A stretch of DNA of 64,000 nucleotides, taken from the NCBI GenBank assembly GCA_945865365.1, contig CAMBDL010000004.1:35906-99905 (forward strand), in the 5' to 3' direction. This document shows positions 1 to 8,565 of this stretch, piece by piece. Each line of letters begins with the position of its first letter. Position 1 is the stretch's first letter. The notes below the pieces were generated by a model. The model was not told the DNA's origin. It did no database searches and saw nothing but the letters and a program-made list of their open reading frames with translations. The DNA comes from Streptomyces griseus (GTDB taxonomy: Bacteria > Actinomycetota > Actinomycetes > Nanopelagicales > Nanopelagicaceae). Made by a program: the position numbers and the translations under genes.

Positions 1-43
1 TATGTGTAGCCAATGCACCGCAGGCTACGATTCCGATGCTCAT
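1..43 (-). CDS. DUF1638-like protein, N-terminus only (cut by window edge)
   Basis: Only the first 14 codons lie in the window. The ATG overlaps the TGA of the upstream corrinoid-activator gene (ATGA), the usual sign of translational coupling here. The visible residues read MSIGIVACGALATH, which matches the opening beta strand and CGALA motif of DUF1638 proteins. DUF1638 genes are known neighbours of MttB-type methyltransferases and corrinoid proteins, so the context fits. Function of DUF1638 is not established. The call rests on a very short stretch and on context, so it is tentative. Confidence 0.55.
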   Translation of the reverse strand, partial: MSIGIVACGALATH

Positions 44-2013
44 ACTGGGAAAGCTAGTCGATCTACAAACTTGTCATTAAAATCTGTGCGATCAGAGAGT
101 TCTACGTAGTCAATCTCCTCAAGAAGTGCGTTAGCACCATGTCGCTCTTGGGCAGATAACAAAACCATTTTTGCGCCTTCACCTGCGACGTTACCGGCAG
201 ACATAATGCGCATGACCGAGAGCTTTGGTACTAAGCCAATCTTTATTGCCGATGCAGGGGATAAGTAGGAGCCAAATGAGCCTGCGAGCAGTACCTGTTG
301 AATTTCAGACTCAGCAACACCAAACTCTTCAAGTAGTAAGGCCCAGCCTGTAGCAATAGCAGCTTTAGCAAATTGAAGTTCACGGACATCTCGCTGTGTT
401 AAAAAGACACAGTCGCTCAAATCGCCAACTTCCTTACTCCATGTGAGAACAAATACTCTTTCGCCCTCGCGCTCTAATAAGCGATCGGCCAAAGTTGGTG
501 CAACTTGTCGCGCAATCTCATCAGTGACAAAGCGCCCTGAGTGGTCGAGCAAACCAATACCTACAAGTGATGCACAGGCATCTACTAAGCCAGAACCACA
601 GATTCCAACGGCAGGAGCGTCATCAATGGTTCCGATAATTAATTGGCCATCGGTAATCTTGATGGTTTCAATTGCACCAGATGCCGCGCGCACACCACAT
701 TTAATACTCGCAGCCTCAAAAGCAGGACCTGCGGGTGCGGCGGTAGCTAGAATCTTTTCACCATCACCTAAGACGATTTCACAGTTTGTACCCACATCGA
801 TGAATAAGCGCAGGCGCTTGTCGCGATCCATACCTGATGCAAGGGCTCCAGCGATAATGTCTCCACCAACGTATGCACCGAGTGAGGGCAGAATGACTGC
901 TTTAGCTCGTGGGTGAATTTCGATACCAATCTCGGCGGCATTGACATCAGGAAAATCAGCAGAGGACATAATAAAAGGTGCAACACCTAAGGCTTCTGGA
1001 TCGATACCTAATAACAAATGATTCATCGTTGCATTTCCTGCGATTGCGATTTCATACACGTGCAGTGGGTCAATTCCAGCCTCAATACAGACTTCTTGGG
1101 TCAGTTGATTTAAGGTTTCCTGAGCGAGCGAGCTCAGTTTTTCAAGGGCATTGGGATCTAACATAGTTGCACTAATGCGAGTGATTACATCAGCGCCAAA
1201 TGGCTGCTGCTTATTGAGCATTGATTTAACGGCTAAAGGTGTGCCGGTATTGAGATCTAGAAGTGTTGCAACAACCGTAGTTGTTCCTAAGTCATAAGCG
1301 ATTCCATATCGAAATTCTGTGGTGTCTCCGGCTTCAATATCAATGAATTCTTGATCTACAAAGACTGCAGTCACTTTAAAGTTAGCGGCTCGCATAACTC
1401 GTGGAATGTTTCGCATGGCTGCAAGTGAAGCCGTGCCTTCGATATCATCGATAGCATCGAATAAGCGCACGATATCGGTACGTTGATCGTGCAACGTAGG
1501 CTCTTCAAGCTCTACATAGCGCTTTTGAACTGCAGGCCTCAAAATAACTTGGCGACCAACGCCAACGGTTGCAGCTTTTGGACGCGTAGTCAGTGGTGGA
1601 ACATCGATAGAGATATCGGTACTAGTGCGCACCAAACATGCCAGACGCCATCCTTGCTTGATTTCGGTCTCTGTAAAAGCTCTAAAATCTAACTTTGATG
1701 GCTCAACATTGCCATCGGTAATCTTCACTTTACATTTCTTGCATGTTCCATATCCGCCACACGTTGAATCAATTGCAATACCGTTCCATGATGCGGCATC
1801 AAATGCACTCACACCTGTAGGTACTGTAATTGTCTTCTCGGAGGCGACCGAGTTATCTTTTTCTAAAGATCTAAAGGCAAGCTTGACTCGTCCAGTGCCA
1901 TCGTGCTGGGGCACTAGAGACGGATCCAGCTCTTTTTTACTAATAGTTAGTTTCCTTGCGCAGCTTTTGCCGCTTCCATTGCTCGAAAGCGTGTAATCCA
2001 GTTTGATCCCCAT
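40..2013 (-). CDS. RACo/RamA-type corrinoid protein reductive activator (2Fe-2S + ASKHA, DUF4445)
   Basis: Likely ATP-dependent reactivase that reduces accidentally oxidised Co(II) corrinoid back to Co(I) so the methyl-transfer cycle can restart. The N-terminal part carries a plant-type 2Fe-2S ferredoxin motif with cysteines at about 85, 91, 94 and 126 (STCGGYGTCKKC). The rest is the ASKHA-like ATPase domain (GIAYDLGTTTVVATL near 237, FIDVGTNCEIVLGDG near 408, GSFGSYL near 576). Length of 657 aa is normal for the family. The listed ATG overlaps the preceding gene by 67 bp. A GTG at 1914, just before the ferredoxin domain, would remove the overlap and may be the true start. It is last-but-one in the corrinoid operon and translationally coupled to the DUF1638-like gene. 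Confidence 0.88.
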   Translation of the reverse strand: MGIKLDYTLSSNGSGKSCARKLTISKKELDPSLVPQHDGTGRVKLAFRSLEKDNSVASEKTITVPTGVSAFDAASWNGIAIDSTCGGYGTCKKCKVKITDGNVEPSKLDFRAFTETEIKQGWRLACLVRTSTDISIDVPPLTTRPKAATVGVGRQVILRPAVQKRYVELEEPTLHDQRTDIVRLFDAIDDIEGTASLAAMRNIPRVMRAANFKVTAVFVDQEFIDIEAGDTTEFRYGIAYDLGTTTVVATLLDLNTGTPLAVKSMLNKQQPFGADVITRISATMLDPNALEKLSSLAQETLNQLTQEVCIEAGIDPLHVYEIAIAGNATMNHLLLGIDPEALGVAPFIMSSADFPDVNAAEIGIEIHPRAKAVILPSLGAYVGGDIIAGALASGMDRDKRLRLFIDVGTNCEIVLGDGEKILATAAPAGPAFEAASIKCGVRAASGAIETIKITDGQLIIGTIDDAPAVGICGSGLVDACASLVGIGLLDHSGRFVTDEIARQVAPTLADRLLEREGERVFVLTWSKEVGDLSDCVFLTQRDVRELQFAKAAIATGWALLLEEFGVAESEIQQVLLAGSFGSYLSPASAIKIGLVPKLSVMRIMSAGNVAGEGAKMVLLSAQERHGANALLEEIDYVELSDRTDFNDKFVDRLAFPV

Positions 2014-2816
2014 GGATCCAAGCCAAGTAACAAATCTGCGGCACGCACAGATTCAACAATGAGCGGTGTACGTGAATCCATAACCGCACATGTCAAACCA
2101 TGTGACATGGCAGCTGGCAAAAATGCAGCGTTCAGTGCATGTCGATAAGGAAGACCAAAGGAGATATTGGATGCACCCAGAGTCATATTCAGGCCCCATT
2201 TTTCACGGATGAGATAGATAGTTTCAAGCGTTATTTTCACTGCTTCTGGGTCGGCGCCTACTGTCATGGCTAGGGGATCAATTATTAAGTCCTCTAGTGG
2301 AATTCCATGTTTTTCTACAGCACGAACGATTTTCTCAGTGATAATCATTCGTTCGGCAGCCGTTGCCGGAATACCAGTCTCATCGTTAGGCAGTGCAATG
2401 ATGGCAGCCCCATGCTTTTTAATAAGCGGTAAAACCAATTCCATACGATCATCTTCGCCAGTAACACTGTTAACAAGTGCCTTGCCTTGGTATGTCTCAA
2501 GTCCAATTTGTAGCGCTTCAATAATCGAGGAGTCAATACAGATGGGTGTATCGGTGATGCTCTGGATTAAAGTAATTGCCTTGGCTAGCAGCGCTGGCTC
2601 ATCAGTAAGAGGAACGCCCATGTTGACGTCTAGAACATTAGCTCCGCCAGCAATCTGATCAGCTACATCTTTTTCAATTGCAGATAAGTCACCCTCACGA
2701 AGCTGTAGTTGAAACTTTTTGCGTCCCGTTGGGTTAATACGTTCACCAATAATACAAAATGGTTGATCATGACCGATTGTTACGGTCTGACCTGGTGAAG
2801 TGAGAACGGTATGCAT
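1947..2816 (-). CDS. Methyltetrahydrofolate:corrinoid methyltransferase (pterin-binding TIM barrel)
   Basis: Moves the methyl group from the methyl-corrinoid protein to tetrahydrofolate, giving methyl-THF for oxidation by the neighbouring MTHFR. The 289-aa protein is a single pterin-binding domain like AcsE, MtvA and MtgA. It opens with IIGERINPTGRKKF (about 22-35), then LDVNMG (62-67) and CIDSS (93-97), and has the late GASNISFGLP motif (about 214-223) that lines the pterin pocket. It lies between MTHFR and the corrinoid reactivator in one minus-strand operon, with a 4-bp gap to the MTHFR gene. The direction (towards THF) is inferred from the catabolic context. Confidence 0.88.
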   Translation of the reverse strand: MHTVLTSPGQTVTIGHDQPFCIIGERINPTGRKKFQLQLREGDLSAIEKDVADQIAGGANVLDVNMGVPLTDEPALLAKAITLIQSITDTPICIDSSIIEALQIGLETYQGKALVNSVTGEDDRMELVLPLIKKHGAAIIALPNDETGIPATAAERMIITEKIVRAVEKHGIPLEDLIIDPLAMTVGADPEAVKITLETIYLIREKWGLNMTLGASNISFGLPYRHALNAAFLPAAMSHGLTCAVMDSRTPLIVESVRAADLLLGLDPWGSNWITRFRAMEAAKAAQGN

Positions 2817-2820
2817 TGTG

Positions 2821-3723
2821 TTACCCCTGTCGTTTCGGTGTACGGCCTAAGTCATTCATAAAAAGATCGAGCGTTTCATCATGTCTAAAATCAGTTATGT
2901 GTAGGCCTCGCACACCAGGAAGTGTTAAGGCATGCTGTGCGAGCTCCAGAGTTAAGTTGTAAACCTCTTGAGCGGGATCACTTGCACTGCTTGCTCGCGC
3001 TAATACGTCAGCAGGAACGTCGATACCGGGGACCTTGTCATTCATGAAGGCCAAACCTTTAGCACCTTTCATTAAAACGATGGTCGGTATAAGTTTTAAA
3101 TCAGGAGCAACTTCTGCAACGCCTTTGCAGAATGCTTCAAGGCGATCAGGGTGATAACAGATTTGTAGTTGTAGGAAACTTGCACCTGCGCGGTGCTTCT
3201 TTAGAGCCCGTTGAATTCGATAATCAAATGGGGGAGCGGCAGCATTTTCAACTGCACCGATATAAAAATCTGGAGCTGGGTTAATTTTTCGGCCCGATAA
3301 GTAGGTGCCTGTGGCCATAATTCGCGCCATATTGATGGCTTGGGCACTATCAACGTCAAAGACTCGACGTGCCTCTGGTTCATCTCCAGCCGTTACATCG
3401 TCTCCAGTTAATAACGAGAGGTTAGTAATTCCATGTAAAGATGCACCGATCATGTCGGCTTGAATAGCTATACGATTTTTGTCGCGGCAGACTATTTGCA
3501 TAATGGGCTCTAAGCCATGCATCTTCATCGCAATTGCAGTCGTTGTATTAGATGTATGGGCATGTGCTGCAGGGTTATCGGTTGCATTAACGGCATCAAA
3601 CCAAGGCGCTAAACGTGCGGCATTTTTAATCACGGAATCCATACCACCACCATCGATAGATGGAAATTCAGCGGTAAAAACAAGTTCAGAAGTATTCTCT
3701 AATTTTTCACGCAAGTTAGACAT
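2821..3723 (-). CDS. Methylenetetrahydrofolate reductase (MetF family)
   Basis: FAD-dependent TIM-barrel enzyme interconverting methyl-THF and methylene-THF. In this operon it probably runs oxidatively, feeding demethylation-derived methyl groups into the THF one-carbon pool. The 300-aa length is typical. The N-terminal FTAEFPSIDGGG strand carries the Glu expected of MetF, and LSLLTGDD (about 102-109) and FLQLQICYHPDR (about 183-194) are family-like. The start overlaps the stop of the MTHFR C-terminal-domain gene by one base (TAATG-type overlap near 3723). It is more like the catabolic/acetogenic MetF that works with a partner protein than the stand-alone biosynthetic enzyme; that distinction is inferred from the neighbour. 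Confidence 0.88.
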   Translation of the reverse strand: MSNLREKLENTSELVFTAEFPSIDGGGMDSVIKNAARLAPWFDAVNATDNPAAHAHTSNTTTAIAMKMHGLEPIMQIVCRDKNRIAIQADMIGASLHGITNLSLLTGDDVTAGDEPEARRVFDVDSAQAINMARIMATGTYLSGRKINPAPDFYIGAVENAAAPPFDYRIQRALKKHRAGASFLQLQICYHPDRLEAFCKGVAEVAPDLKLIPTIVLMKGAKGLAFMNDKVPGIDVPADVLARASSASDPAQEVYNLTLELAQHALTLPGVRGLHITDFRHDETLDLFMNDLGRTPKRQG

Positions 3724-4097
3724 CAGTGCTCACCAACTGACCAGCCAGCAGGAACCTGCTGATCGCGTTTTGTCACTAAATTGATCCAGGAAGATGTTCC
3801 CTGTAGTTGCATATCTACTGGTGGGCGCAGTTCGTTGTAGTGCTCTTTCCAAACTTTTGGCAACGGTAAAGAAACCGTTCGATCATATGCCTTAACCCAG
3901 ATGCATTGCATCTCAGGATTTACTTCACAATTTCCATTTTCACGAACTCCACCACAAGGTCCGTTTCGCAGCGTCTTGGGACATGTCATGGGACATGTCA
4001 TTCCTGTTGAATGCAGAACACACTGCCCGCACATGCGACAGTCCCATACAGGCTTCTTTACTGCATGCTCGACAAAGGGTAGAAGTTTCTTTAGCAT
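3723..4097 (-). CDS. MTHFR C-terminal-domain protein (Cys-rich, metal/FeS-binding)
   Basis: Stand-alone 124-aa MTHFR_C-type protein, the partner of MetF in acetogens and corrinoid demethylation operons, where it is thought to pass electrons or stabilise the reductase. It has a dense cysteine cluster: CRMCGQC (about 20-26), CPMTCPKTLRNGPCGG (about 35-50) and two later cysteines in NCEVNPEMQC (about 57-66). It lies between the corrinoid protein and MetF genes with an 8-bp gap and a 1-bp overlap. There is no signal peptide and no membrane segment. Which metal or cluster it holds cannot be read from the sequence. Confidence 0.85.
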   Translation of the reverse strand: MLKKLLPFVEHAVKKPVWDCRMCGQCVLHSTGMTCPMTCPKTLRNGPCGGVRENGNCEVNPEMQCIWVKAYDRTVSLPLPKVWKEHYNELRPPVDMQLQGTSSWINLVTKRDQQVPAGWSVGEH

Positions 4098-4105
4098 GAT
4101 GGAGC

Positions 4106-4771
4106 TTACGCAGAGACCGATGCTCGTTTTTTAGATATTAAATCTTTAGCAATACGCACTGCGGTAGATGCATCGGCGGCAAAGCCATCGGCGCCTACAA
4201 CATCGGCATACTCCTGTGTTACAGGTGCCCCGCCCACCATGATGATTACTTGATCGCGAAGTCCAGCCTTAGTAATTTCATGGATATTAACTTTAAACAT
4301 CGGCATCGTTGTTGTTAAAAATGCTGACATACCCACGATATCTGGCTTATGTTCAATAATTGCAGCCACAAACTTCTCTGGAGCAACTTGAACACCAAGA
4401 TCAATCACCTCAAAACCTGCGCCTTCGAGCATGATATTAACGAGATTTTTGCCGATATCGTGAACATCGCCTTTTACTGTACCCATTAAGTAAGTTCCAA
4501 CAGTCTCAGCGCCAGTCTCAGCAAGTAATGGTCGCAAAACATTGAGCGCACCCGACATCGCTTTACCCGAGATGAGCATCTCTGGTACAAAGAAATCTCC
4601 GCGCTCAAAACGTGCGCCAACTTCTTCAAGAGCTGGGATTAAAGCATCAAAGAGGATCGCGCTAGGTGTCATGCCATCGGCAATGCCCTGATTAGTTAAC
4701 TCTAGTACGGCTGGAGCATTTCCAACTAAGGTCTCGTCAAAGAGCGCCTTGAGGATGTCGTCATGAGTCAT
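4106..4771 (-). CDS. Corrinoid (cobalamin-binding) methyl carrier protein, MtgC/MttC-like
   Basis: Methyl carrier between the MttB-type methyltransferase and the THF methyltransferase. The 221-aa protein has the standard two parts: an N-terminal four-helix cap (about 1-88) and a B12-binding Rossmann domain (about 92-221). The cobalt-ligand motif DVHDIGKNL places the lower-ligand His at 104; MVGGAPVT near 180 is the second cofactor-binding loop. It is first in the minus-strand corrinoid operon after the regulator; its ATG overlaps the IclR stop codon by 4 bp, so both are probably on one transcript. Length and motifs match MtgC, MttC and MtbC equally; glycine betaine is inferred from the neighbours. 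Confidence 0.92.
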   Translation of the reverse strand: MTHDDILKALFDETLVGNAPAVLELTNQGIADGMTPSAILFDALIPALEEVGARFERGDFFVPEMLISGKAMSGALNVLRPLLAETGAETVGTYLMGTVKGDVHDIGKNLVNIMLEGAGFEVIDLGVQVAPEKFVAAIIEHKPDIVGMSAFLTTTMPMFKVNIHEITKAGLRDQVIIMVGGAPVTQEYADVVGADGFAADASTAVRIAKDLISKKRASVSA

Positions 4772-5529
4772 GCTGCACCTATCTTTCCTTCATTATTTGA
4801 CTGGAGCGTGTGGATCTCTTCGATGATTAGGTCACCGATCTTTGCTAAATCTTTTTGGGTCAATCGAGGTGACGGACCAGAGATTGAAATTGCTCCAACA
4901 ACGCGACCGTCATTCTCGCGAATAGGTGCCGCTACAGCAACTAAACCATCCTCTAGTTCATCAATAATTATTGCGTAGCCTTTTTTGCGAACACCTTCGA
5001 GTTCAACAAGTAAACGAGGTCTGGATGTAATTGTCTTAGAAGCTAGTTTTTCAAGTCGACCCATAGGTATTGTTGCAACACCGTAAGCCAACAGTATTTT
5101 ACCAAGAGCAGATGCATGGAATGGAATTCGCTTTCCTACCCAATTTGTTGCACCCAATAAGTAATGTCCATCGACTTGATCAACGAGCTTCATCTCACCA
5201 TTACTCGATACTGCCAGGTTTGCCGTTTCACCAGTAGTGTGAGCCAACTTTTCCAAAACTGTGTGCATACGTGCAACTAATACAGAGTCATGATTTTGCG
5301 AACGTGCAAAGGTTGATAAAACATCACCAGCAATATATGCACCATTGCGATCTCGGCGGATTAATCCTTGACGTTCAAGGGCGCTTAACATGCGCGATGT
5401 AGTGCTCTTGGGAATCTCATGCGAACGTGAGAGCTCTGATAAAAGTGGCGGAGTCGAACACTCCAAAATATGAATAAGAAGTGCGCTGGCGCGATCAATC
5501 GCCTGCGTGCCAGTAACTAACTCGCTCAT
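4768..5529 (-). CDS. IclR-family transcriptional regulator
   Basis: Likely controls the divergent methyltransferase and its own corrinoid operon. From the chosen start (MSELVTG), 253 aa give an N-terminal winged helix (about 10-65, LSRSHEIPKSTTSRMLSAL as recognition region) and a C-terminal IclR effector domain ending in AVAAPIRENDGRVVGAISIS. The open frame extends 34 codons upstream to 5631, but the ATG at 5529 has an AGGAAGG ribosome site and begins where IclR proteins normally begin, leaving room for the intergenic palindrome. Effector may be a betaine or a related methylated amine; this is inference from position only. Confidence 0.88.
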   Translation of the reverse strand: MSELVTGTQAIDRASALLIHILECSTPPLLSELSRSHEIPKSTTSRMLSALERQGLIRRDRNGAYIAGDVLSTFARSQNHDSVLVARMHTVLEKLAHTTGETANLAVSSNGEMKLVDQVDGHYLLGATNWVGKRIPFHASALGKILLAYGVATIPMGRLEKLASKTITSRPRLLVELEGVRKKGYAIIIDELEDGLVAVAAPIRENDGRVVGAISISGPSPRLTQKDLAKIGDLIIEEIHTLQSNNEGKIGAA

Positions 5530-5548
5530 CACCGACGCCTTCCTGAGT

Positions 5549-5565
5549 GTTCCATAATATGGAAC
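5549..5565. promoter_or_regulatory. 17-bp perfect palindrome, probable IclR operator
   Basis: GTTCCATAATATGGAAC, two perfect 8-bp arms around a central A, lies 20 bp from the IclR start and 67 bp from the methyltransferase start. A further GTTCCA half-site follows at about 5570. The TTCCA/TGGAA arms resemble known IclR-family sites. Position between divergent genes suggests control of both directions. Confidence 0.7.
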
Positions 5566-5631
5566 CACTGTTCCACTATCTAAGGGTATTCTCGTAGGTG
5601 TCCAAAGGTCAATAGGCGCAAGGAGTGTCAC

Positions 5632-7068
5632 ATGTTTGAAAATCGGATGCCTCGTTATGAAATCCTCAGTGAAGAGTCGATGGCAACACTGACACTTGGG
5701 TGGCGTCGAATCGTCTCTGAGATCGGCATTGAGTTCATGAGTCCTTGGGCCATCGATGTACTACGTGATGCTGGGCAGACGGTAGAAGGCGACAACGTCA
5801 AGTTTGATCCAGATTGGATCCTTAAGCAGGTAGCTCTTGCCCCTAGTGAGTTTAATCTTCGCGCACGAAATCCTAAGAACAATGTTCATATTGGTGGTAA
5901 TTCAATGGTCTTTGGTGGCGTCTATGGTCCACCCTTTGTTCGCGAAGGTGATGTTCGCCGCGATGCCACATTTAAGGATTATGAAAACTTTTGTAAGCTA
6001 GCTCAGTCTTATGACGCTCTCGATAGCGTTGGTGGAGTCGTCTGTGAACCAAATGATTTATCTCTAGATTCTCGACATTTAGATATGGCATATGCCGCGG
6101 CTACCCTGACCGATAAGTTCTTTATGGGCAACGTTGTAACTGCTGAAAATGCTAAAGATGTCATCAAGATGTCTGAAATTATTTTCGGCGGCCGTGCAGC
6201 GATTGAAGAAACACCAGCGCTCATCTCGCTTATCAACTGCAACTCTCCTTTACGCTGGGATGATCGCATGCTTGATTCTCTTCGCGAATATGTTTTGGCG
6301 GGGCAACCAGTTGTAGTCACACCATTCTTACTCATGGGAGCAATGAGCCCAGTAACCATTCCCGCAACTCTCGCACAACAAATCGCTGAAGCCTTAACTG
6401 GAATTGCGCTGGCACAAACACTCAACCCAGGATGCCCAATTGTATTTGGATCATTTCTATCCAATATCGATATGCAATCTGGTTCACCACAGTTCGGTAC
6501 ACCTGAATCAGGGATTGGCCTGTTGTGTACTGGTCAAATTGCGCGCAGTTTTAACCTGCCATTTCGTGGCGGTGGTGGTTTAAACTCATCACAAACCGTT
6601 GATGCACAGTCTGCTTACCAGACGATGATGACCATGATGCCAACATTTTTATCTGGCACTAACTGGGTCATGCACACTGCCGGTTGGTTAGAGGGCGGCC
6701 TGGTTTCCTGTTATGAAAAATTTATTCTCGATATCGAAATCCTGCAGTCGCTGATGACAGAGTTCACGCCCCTTGAATTCAACGTCGAATCTCTAGCCTT
6801 TGATGCCCACCTAGAAGTTGGCCATGGCGGTCACTTCTTAGGCGCAGCCCACACTATGGAGCGCTTCCGTGACTGTTTCTATCGGCCATTCCTGACAAAT
6901 AGTGATAACTACGAGCGTTGGATGCGCTTAGGAGCACGAGATACAAAGGATCGCGCAGCCGAGATTTATAAGAAGAAGTTAGAGGATTACGTAGCCCCTG
7001 AAATCGATGCATCGATGCTAAAAGAGCTCGATGAGTTTGTGGCAATGCGCAAAAGCCAACTAGATTAA
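5632..7068 (+). CDS. MttB-superfamily (non-pyrrolysine) methyltransferase, probable glycine betaine:corrinoid methyltransferase
   Basis: Takes a methyl group from a quaternary amine and gives it to the Co(I) corrinoid protein. At 478 aa it has the full MttB TIM-barrel length. The frame has no internal UAG, so it is a non-pyrrolysine member like MtgB, which demethylates glycine betaine to dimethylglycine. Family features include FGGVYGPPF (about 94-102), the Gly-rich LPFRGGGGLNSSQ (about 310-322) and the C-terminal EVGHGGHFLGAAHTM (about 397-411). An AAGGAG site lies 6 bases before the ATG. It is first in a plus-strand run with betaine aldehyde dehydrogenase and a betaine transporter. Substrate could be another methylated amine or betaine; glycine betaine is the best contextual fit. 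Confidence 0.85.
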   Translation: MFENRMPRYEILSEESMATLTLGWRRIVSEIGIEFMSPWAIDVLRDAGQTVEGDNVKFDPDWILKQVALAPSEFNLRARNPKNNVHIGGNSMVFGGVYGPPFVREGDVRRDATFKDYENFCKLAQSYDALDSVGGVVCEPNDLSLDSRHLDMAYAAATLTDKFFMGNVVTAENAKDVIKMSEIIFGGRAAIEETPALISLINCNSPLRWDDRMLDSLREYVLAGQPVVVTPFLLMGAMSPVTIPATLAQQIAEALTGIALAQTLNPGCPIVFGSFLSNIDMQSGSPQFGTPESGIGLLCTGQIARSFNLPFRGGGGLNSSQTVDAQSAYQTMMTMMPTFLSGTNWVMHTAGWLEGGLVSCYEKFILDIEILQSLMTEFTPLEFNVESLAFDAHLEVGHGGHFLGAAHTMERFRDCFYRPFLTNSDNYERWMRLGARDTKDRAAEIYKKKLEDYVAPEIDASMLKELDEFVAMRKSQLD

Positions 7069-7075
7069 AACCACT

Positions 7076-8554
7076 ATGGTCGCAACGCTATTTATCAACG
7101 GTCTCTGGAAGCAGGCAGCAGATGGTGGCGCTCACGATGTTCATAGTCCTCACGACCAACGTGTTGTGGCTACGGTATCACAAGCGACCAACACCGATGT
7201 TTTAGATGCAATCGCTGCTGCACGTGCATCATTTGATAGTGGTGTTTTTACTTCGTGGACATTTAAAGAGCGTAGCGCACTTGTTGCAAAGATTGCCGAC
7301 TTGCTTGAGCGCGATGCCGATTTAGTTGCACGCAAAGAAAGCGATGATACGGGCAAGCGATTTATAGAGGCCCAGTACGACATTGCCGATGTCATTGCAA
7401 CTTTTAGACATTTTGCAGCCCTTGGTACCAAAGAGCATGACCGAAGCGTTGACGTTGGTTTAGCCCATGTAACAAGTCGAATCGTGCATGAGCCATTAGG
7501 CGTTGCATCATTGATTGGACCTTGGAACTATCCCTTGCTCCAAATTGCATGGAAAGTCGCCCCAGCCTTAGTTGCAGGATGTTCTTTTATAGTTAAGCCC
7601 AGTGAACTAACGCCGCAGAGCGCAGTTGCATTAATGAAAATAATTGAAGAGGCCGGTACACCCAATGGTGTAGCTAATTTAATTCTTGGCCCAGGCTCTG
7701 TGGTAGGTACTCCGTTGATTAATGATCCTCGCGTTGACCTTGTCTCATTTACAGGTGGATTAACTACGGGGCAGACCATCATGACTGCGGCCGCTAAAAC
7801 AATTAAAAAGTTAGCCCTTGAACTCGGCGGCAAAAATCCACACATCATCTTTGCCGATGCCGATATTGATGCAGCAATCGATAACGCTGTTACTGCAGCA
7901 TTCCTACACTCAGGCCAAGTGTGTTCTGCCGGAACTCGCTTGCTTGTAGAGCGCTCGATTCACGATCGCGTAGTTACTGAAATTGTTCGACGCGCAGCTC
8001 AGATTCGCCTTGGCGGCCCTGATGATTTAACGGCTGAAACTGGCCCACTTATTAGTCAAAGCCATCTGCGCAGCGTTACCGAGTACGTTGAGAAAGGTAT
8101 CGCCGAAGGTGCAACGCTCTTAGTCGGTGGAAAACGTAGCGACTTACCTGAACATGCCAATGGTTGGTATTTTGTTCCGACCGTTTTAGATAACTGCCAC
8201 ACCCAGATGAGTTGCGTACAGGATGAGTCTTTCGGCCCCGTCATGACGGTCGAGGTTTTTGATACTGAAGCCGAAGCAATTGCGCTAGGCAATGACACAG
8301 TATTTGGTTTATCAGGGGGTCTCTGGAGTAGCGATAGCGCTAAAGCGGCTCGCGTTGCTAGCGCCCTTCGCCATGGCACGATCTGGGTTAATGACTTTGG
8401 CCCATATCGCCCGCAGGCTGAATGGGGCGGATACAAGCAATCTGGCATTGGCCGCGAATTAGGCGAGCATGGCTTGGGTGAGTACCTTGAAATCAAACAC
8501 ATTTGGACTAACAATTCACCTAGTCGATCTGGATGGTTTTCAGATCCCACATAA
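7076..8554 (+). CDS. betB: Betaine aldehyde dehydrogenase
   Basis: NAD(P)-dependent aldehyde dehydrogenase, likely oxidising betaine aldehyde to glycine betaine. The 492-aa ALDH has [15 protein letters not shown] (about 142-156), the KPSE cofactor contact, VSFTGG (about 223-228), general-base Glu in LELGGKNPH (about 249) and nucleophile Cys283 in GQVCSAGTR. The C-terminus ([18 protein letters not shown]) is typical of betaine aldehyde dehydrogenases. It begins 7 bp after the methyltransferase stop and is followed 11 bp later by the transporter ATPase gene. Together with the choline dehydrogenase further on it completes choline to glycine betaine. ALDH substrate assignment from sequence alone is soft; the neighbours make it good. 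Confidence 0.87.
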   Translation: MVATLFINGLWKQAADGGAHDVHSPHDQRVVATVSQATNTDVLDAIAAARASFDSGVFTSWTFKERSALVAKIADLLERDADLVARKESDDTGKRFIEAQYDIADVIATFRHFAALGTKEHDRSVDVGLAHVTSRIVHEPLGVASLIGPWNYPLLQIAWKVAPALVAGCSFIVKPSELTPQSAVALMKIIEEAGTPNGVANLILGPGSVVGTPLINDPRVDLVSFTGGLTTGQTIMTAAAKTIKKLALELGGKNPHIIFADADIDAAIDNAVTAAFLHSGQVCSAGTRLLVERSIHDRVVTEIVRRAAQIRLGGPDDLTAETGPLISQSHLRSVTEYVEKGIAEGATLLVGGKRSDLPEHANGWYFVPTVLDNCHTQMSCVQDESFGPVMTVEVFDTEAEAIALGNDTVFGLSGGLWSSDSAKAARVASALRHGTIWVNDFGPYRPQAEWGGYKQSGIGRELGEHGLGEYLEIKHIWTNNSPSRSGWFSDPT

Positions 8555-8565
8555 GGGGAGAGTCA

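Noticed and set aside
443-916. 157-aa plus-strand open frame
   Set aside because: Antisense to the corrinoid reactivator, low-complexity Ser/Pro/Arg composition and no ribosome site; a shadow frame.
5632-7068. Pyrrolysine-containing trimethylamine methyltransferase
   Set aside because: The frame has no in-frame UAG and no pyl genes are present, so it belongs to the non-pyrrolysine MttB/MtgB group.
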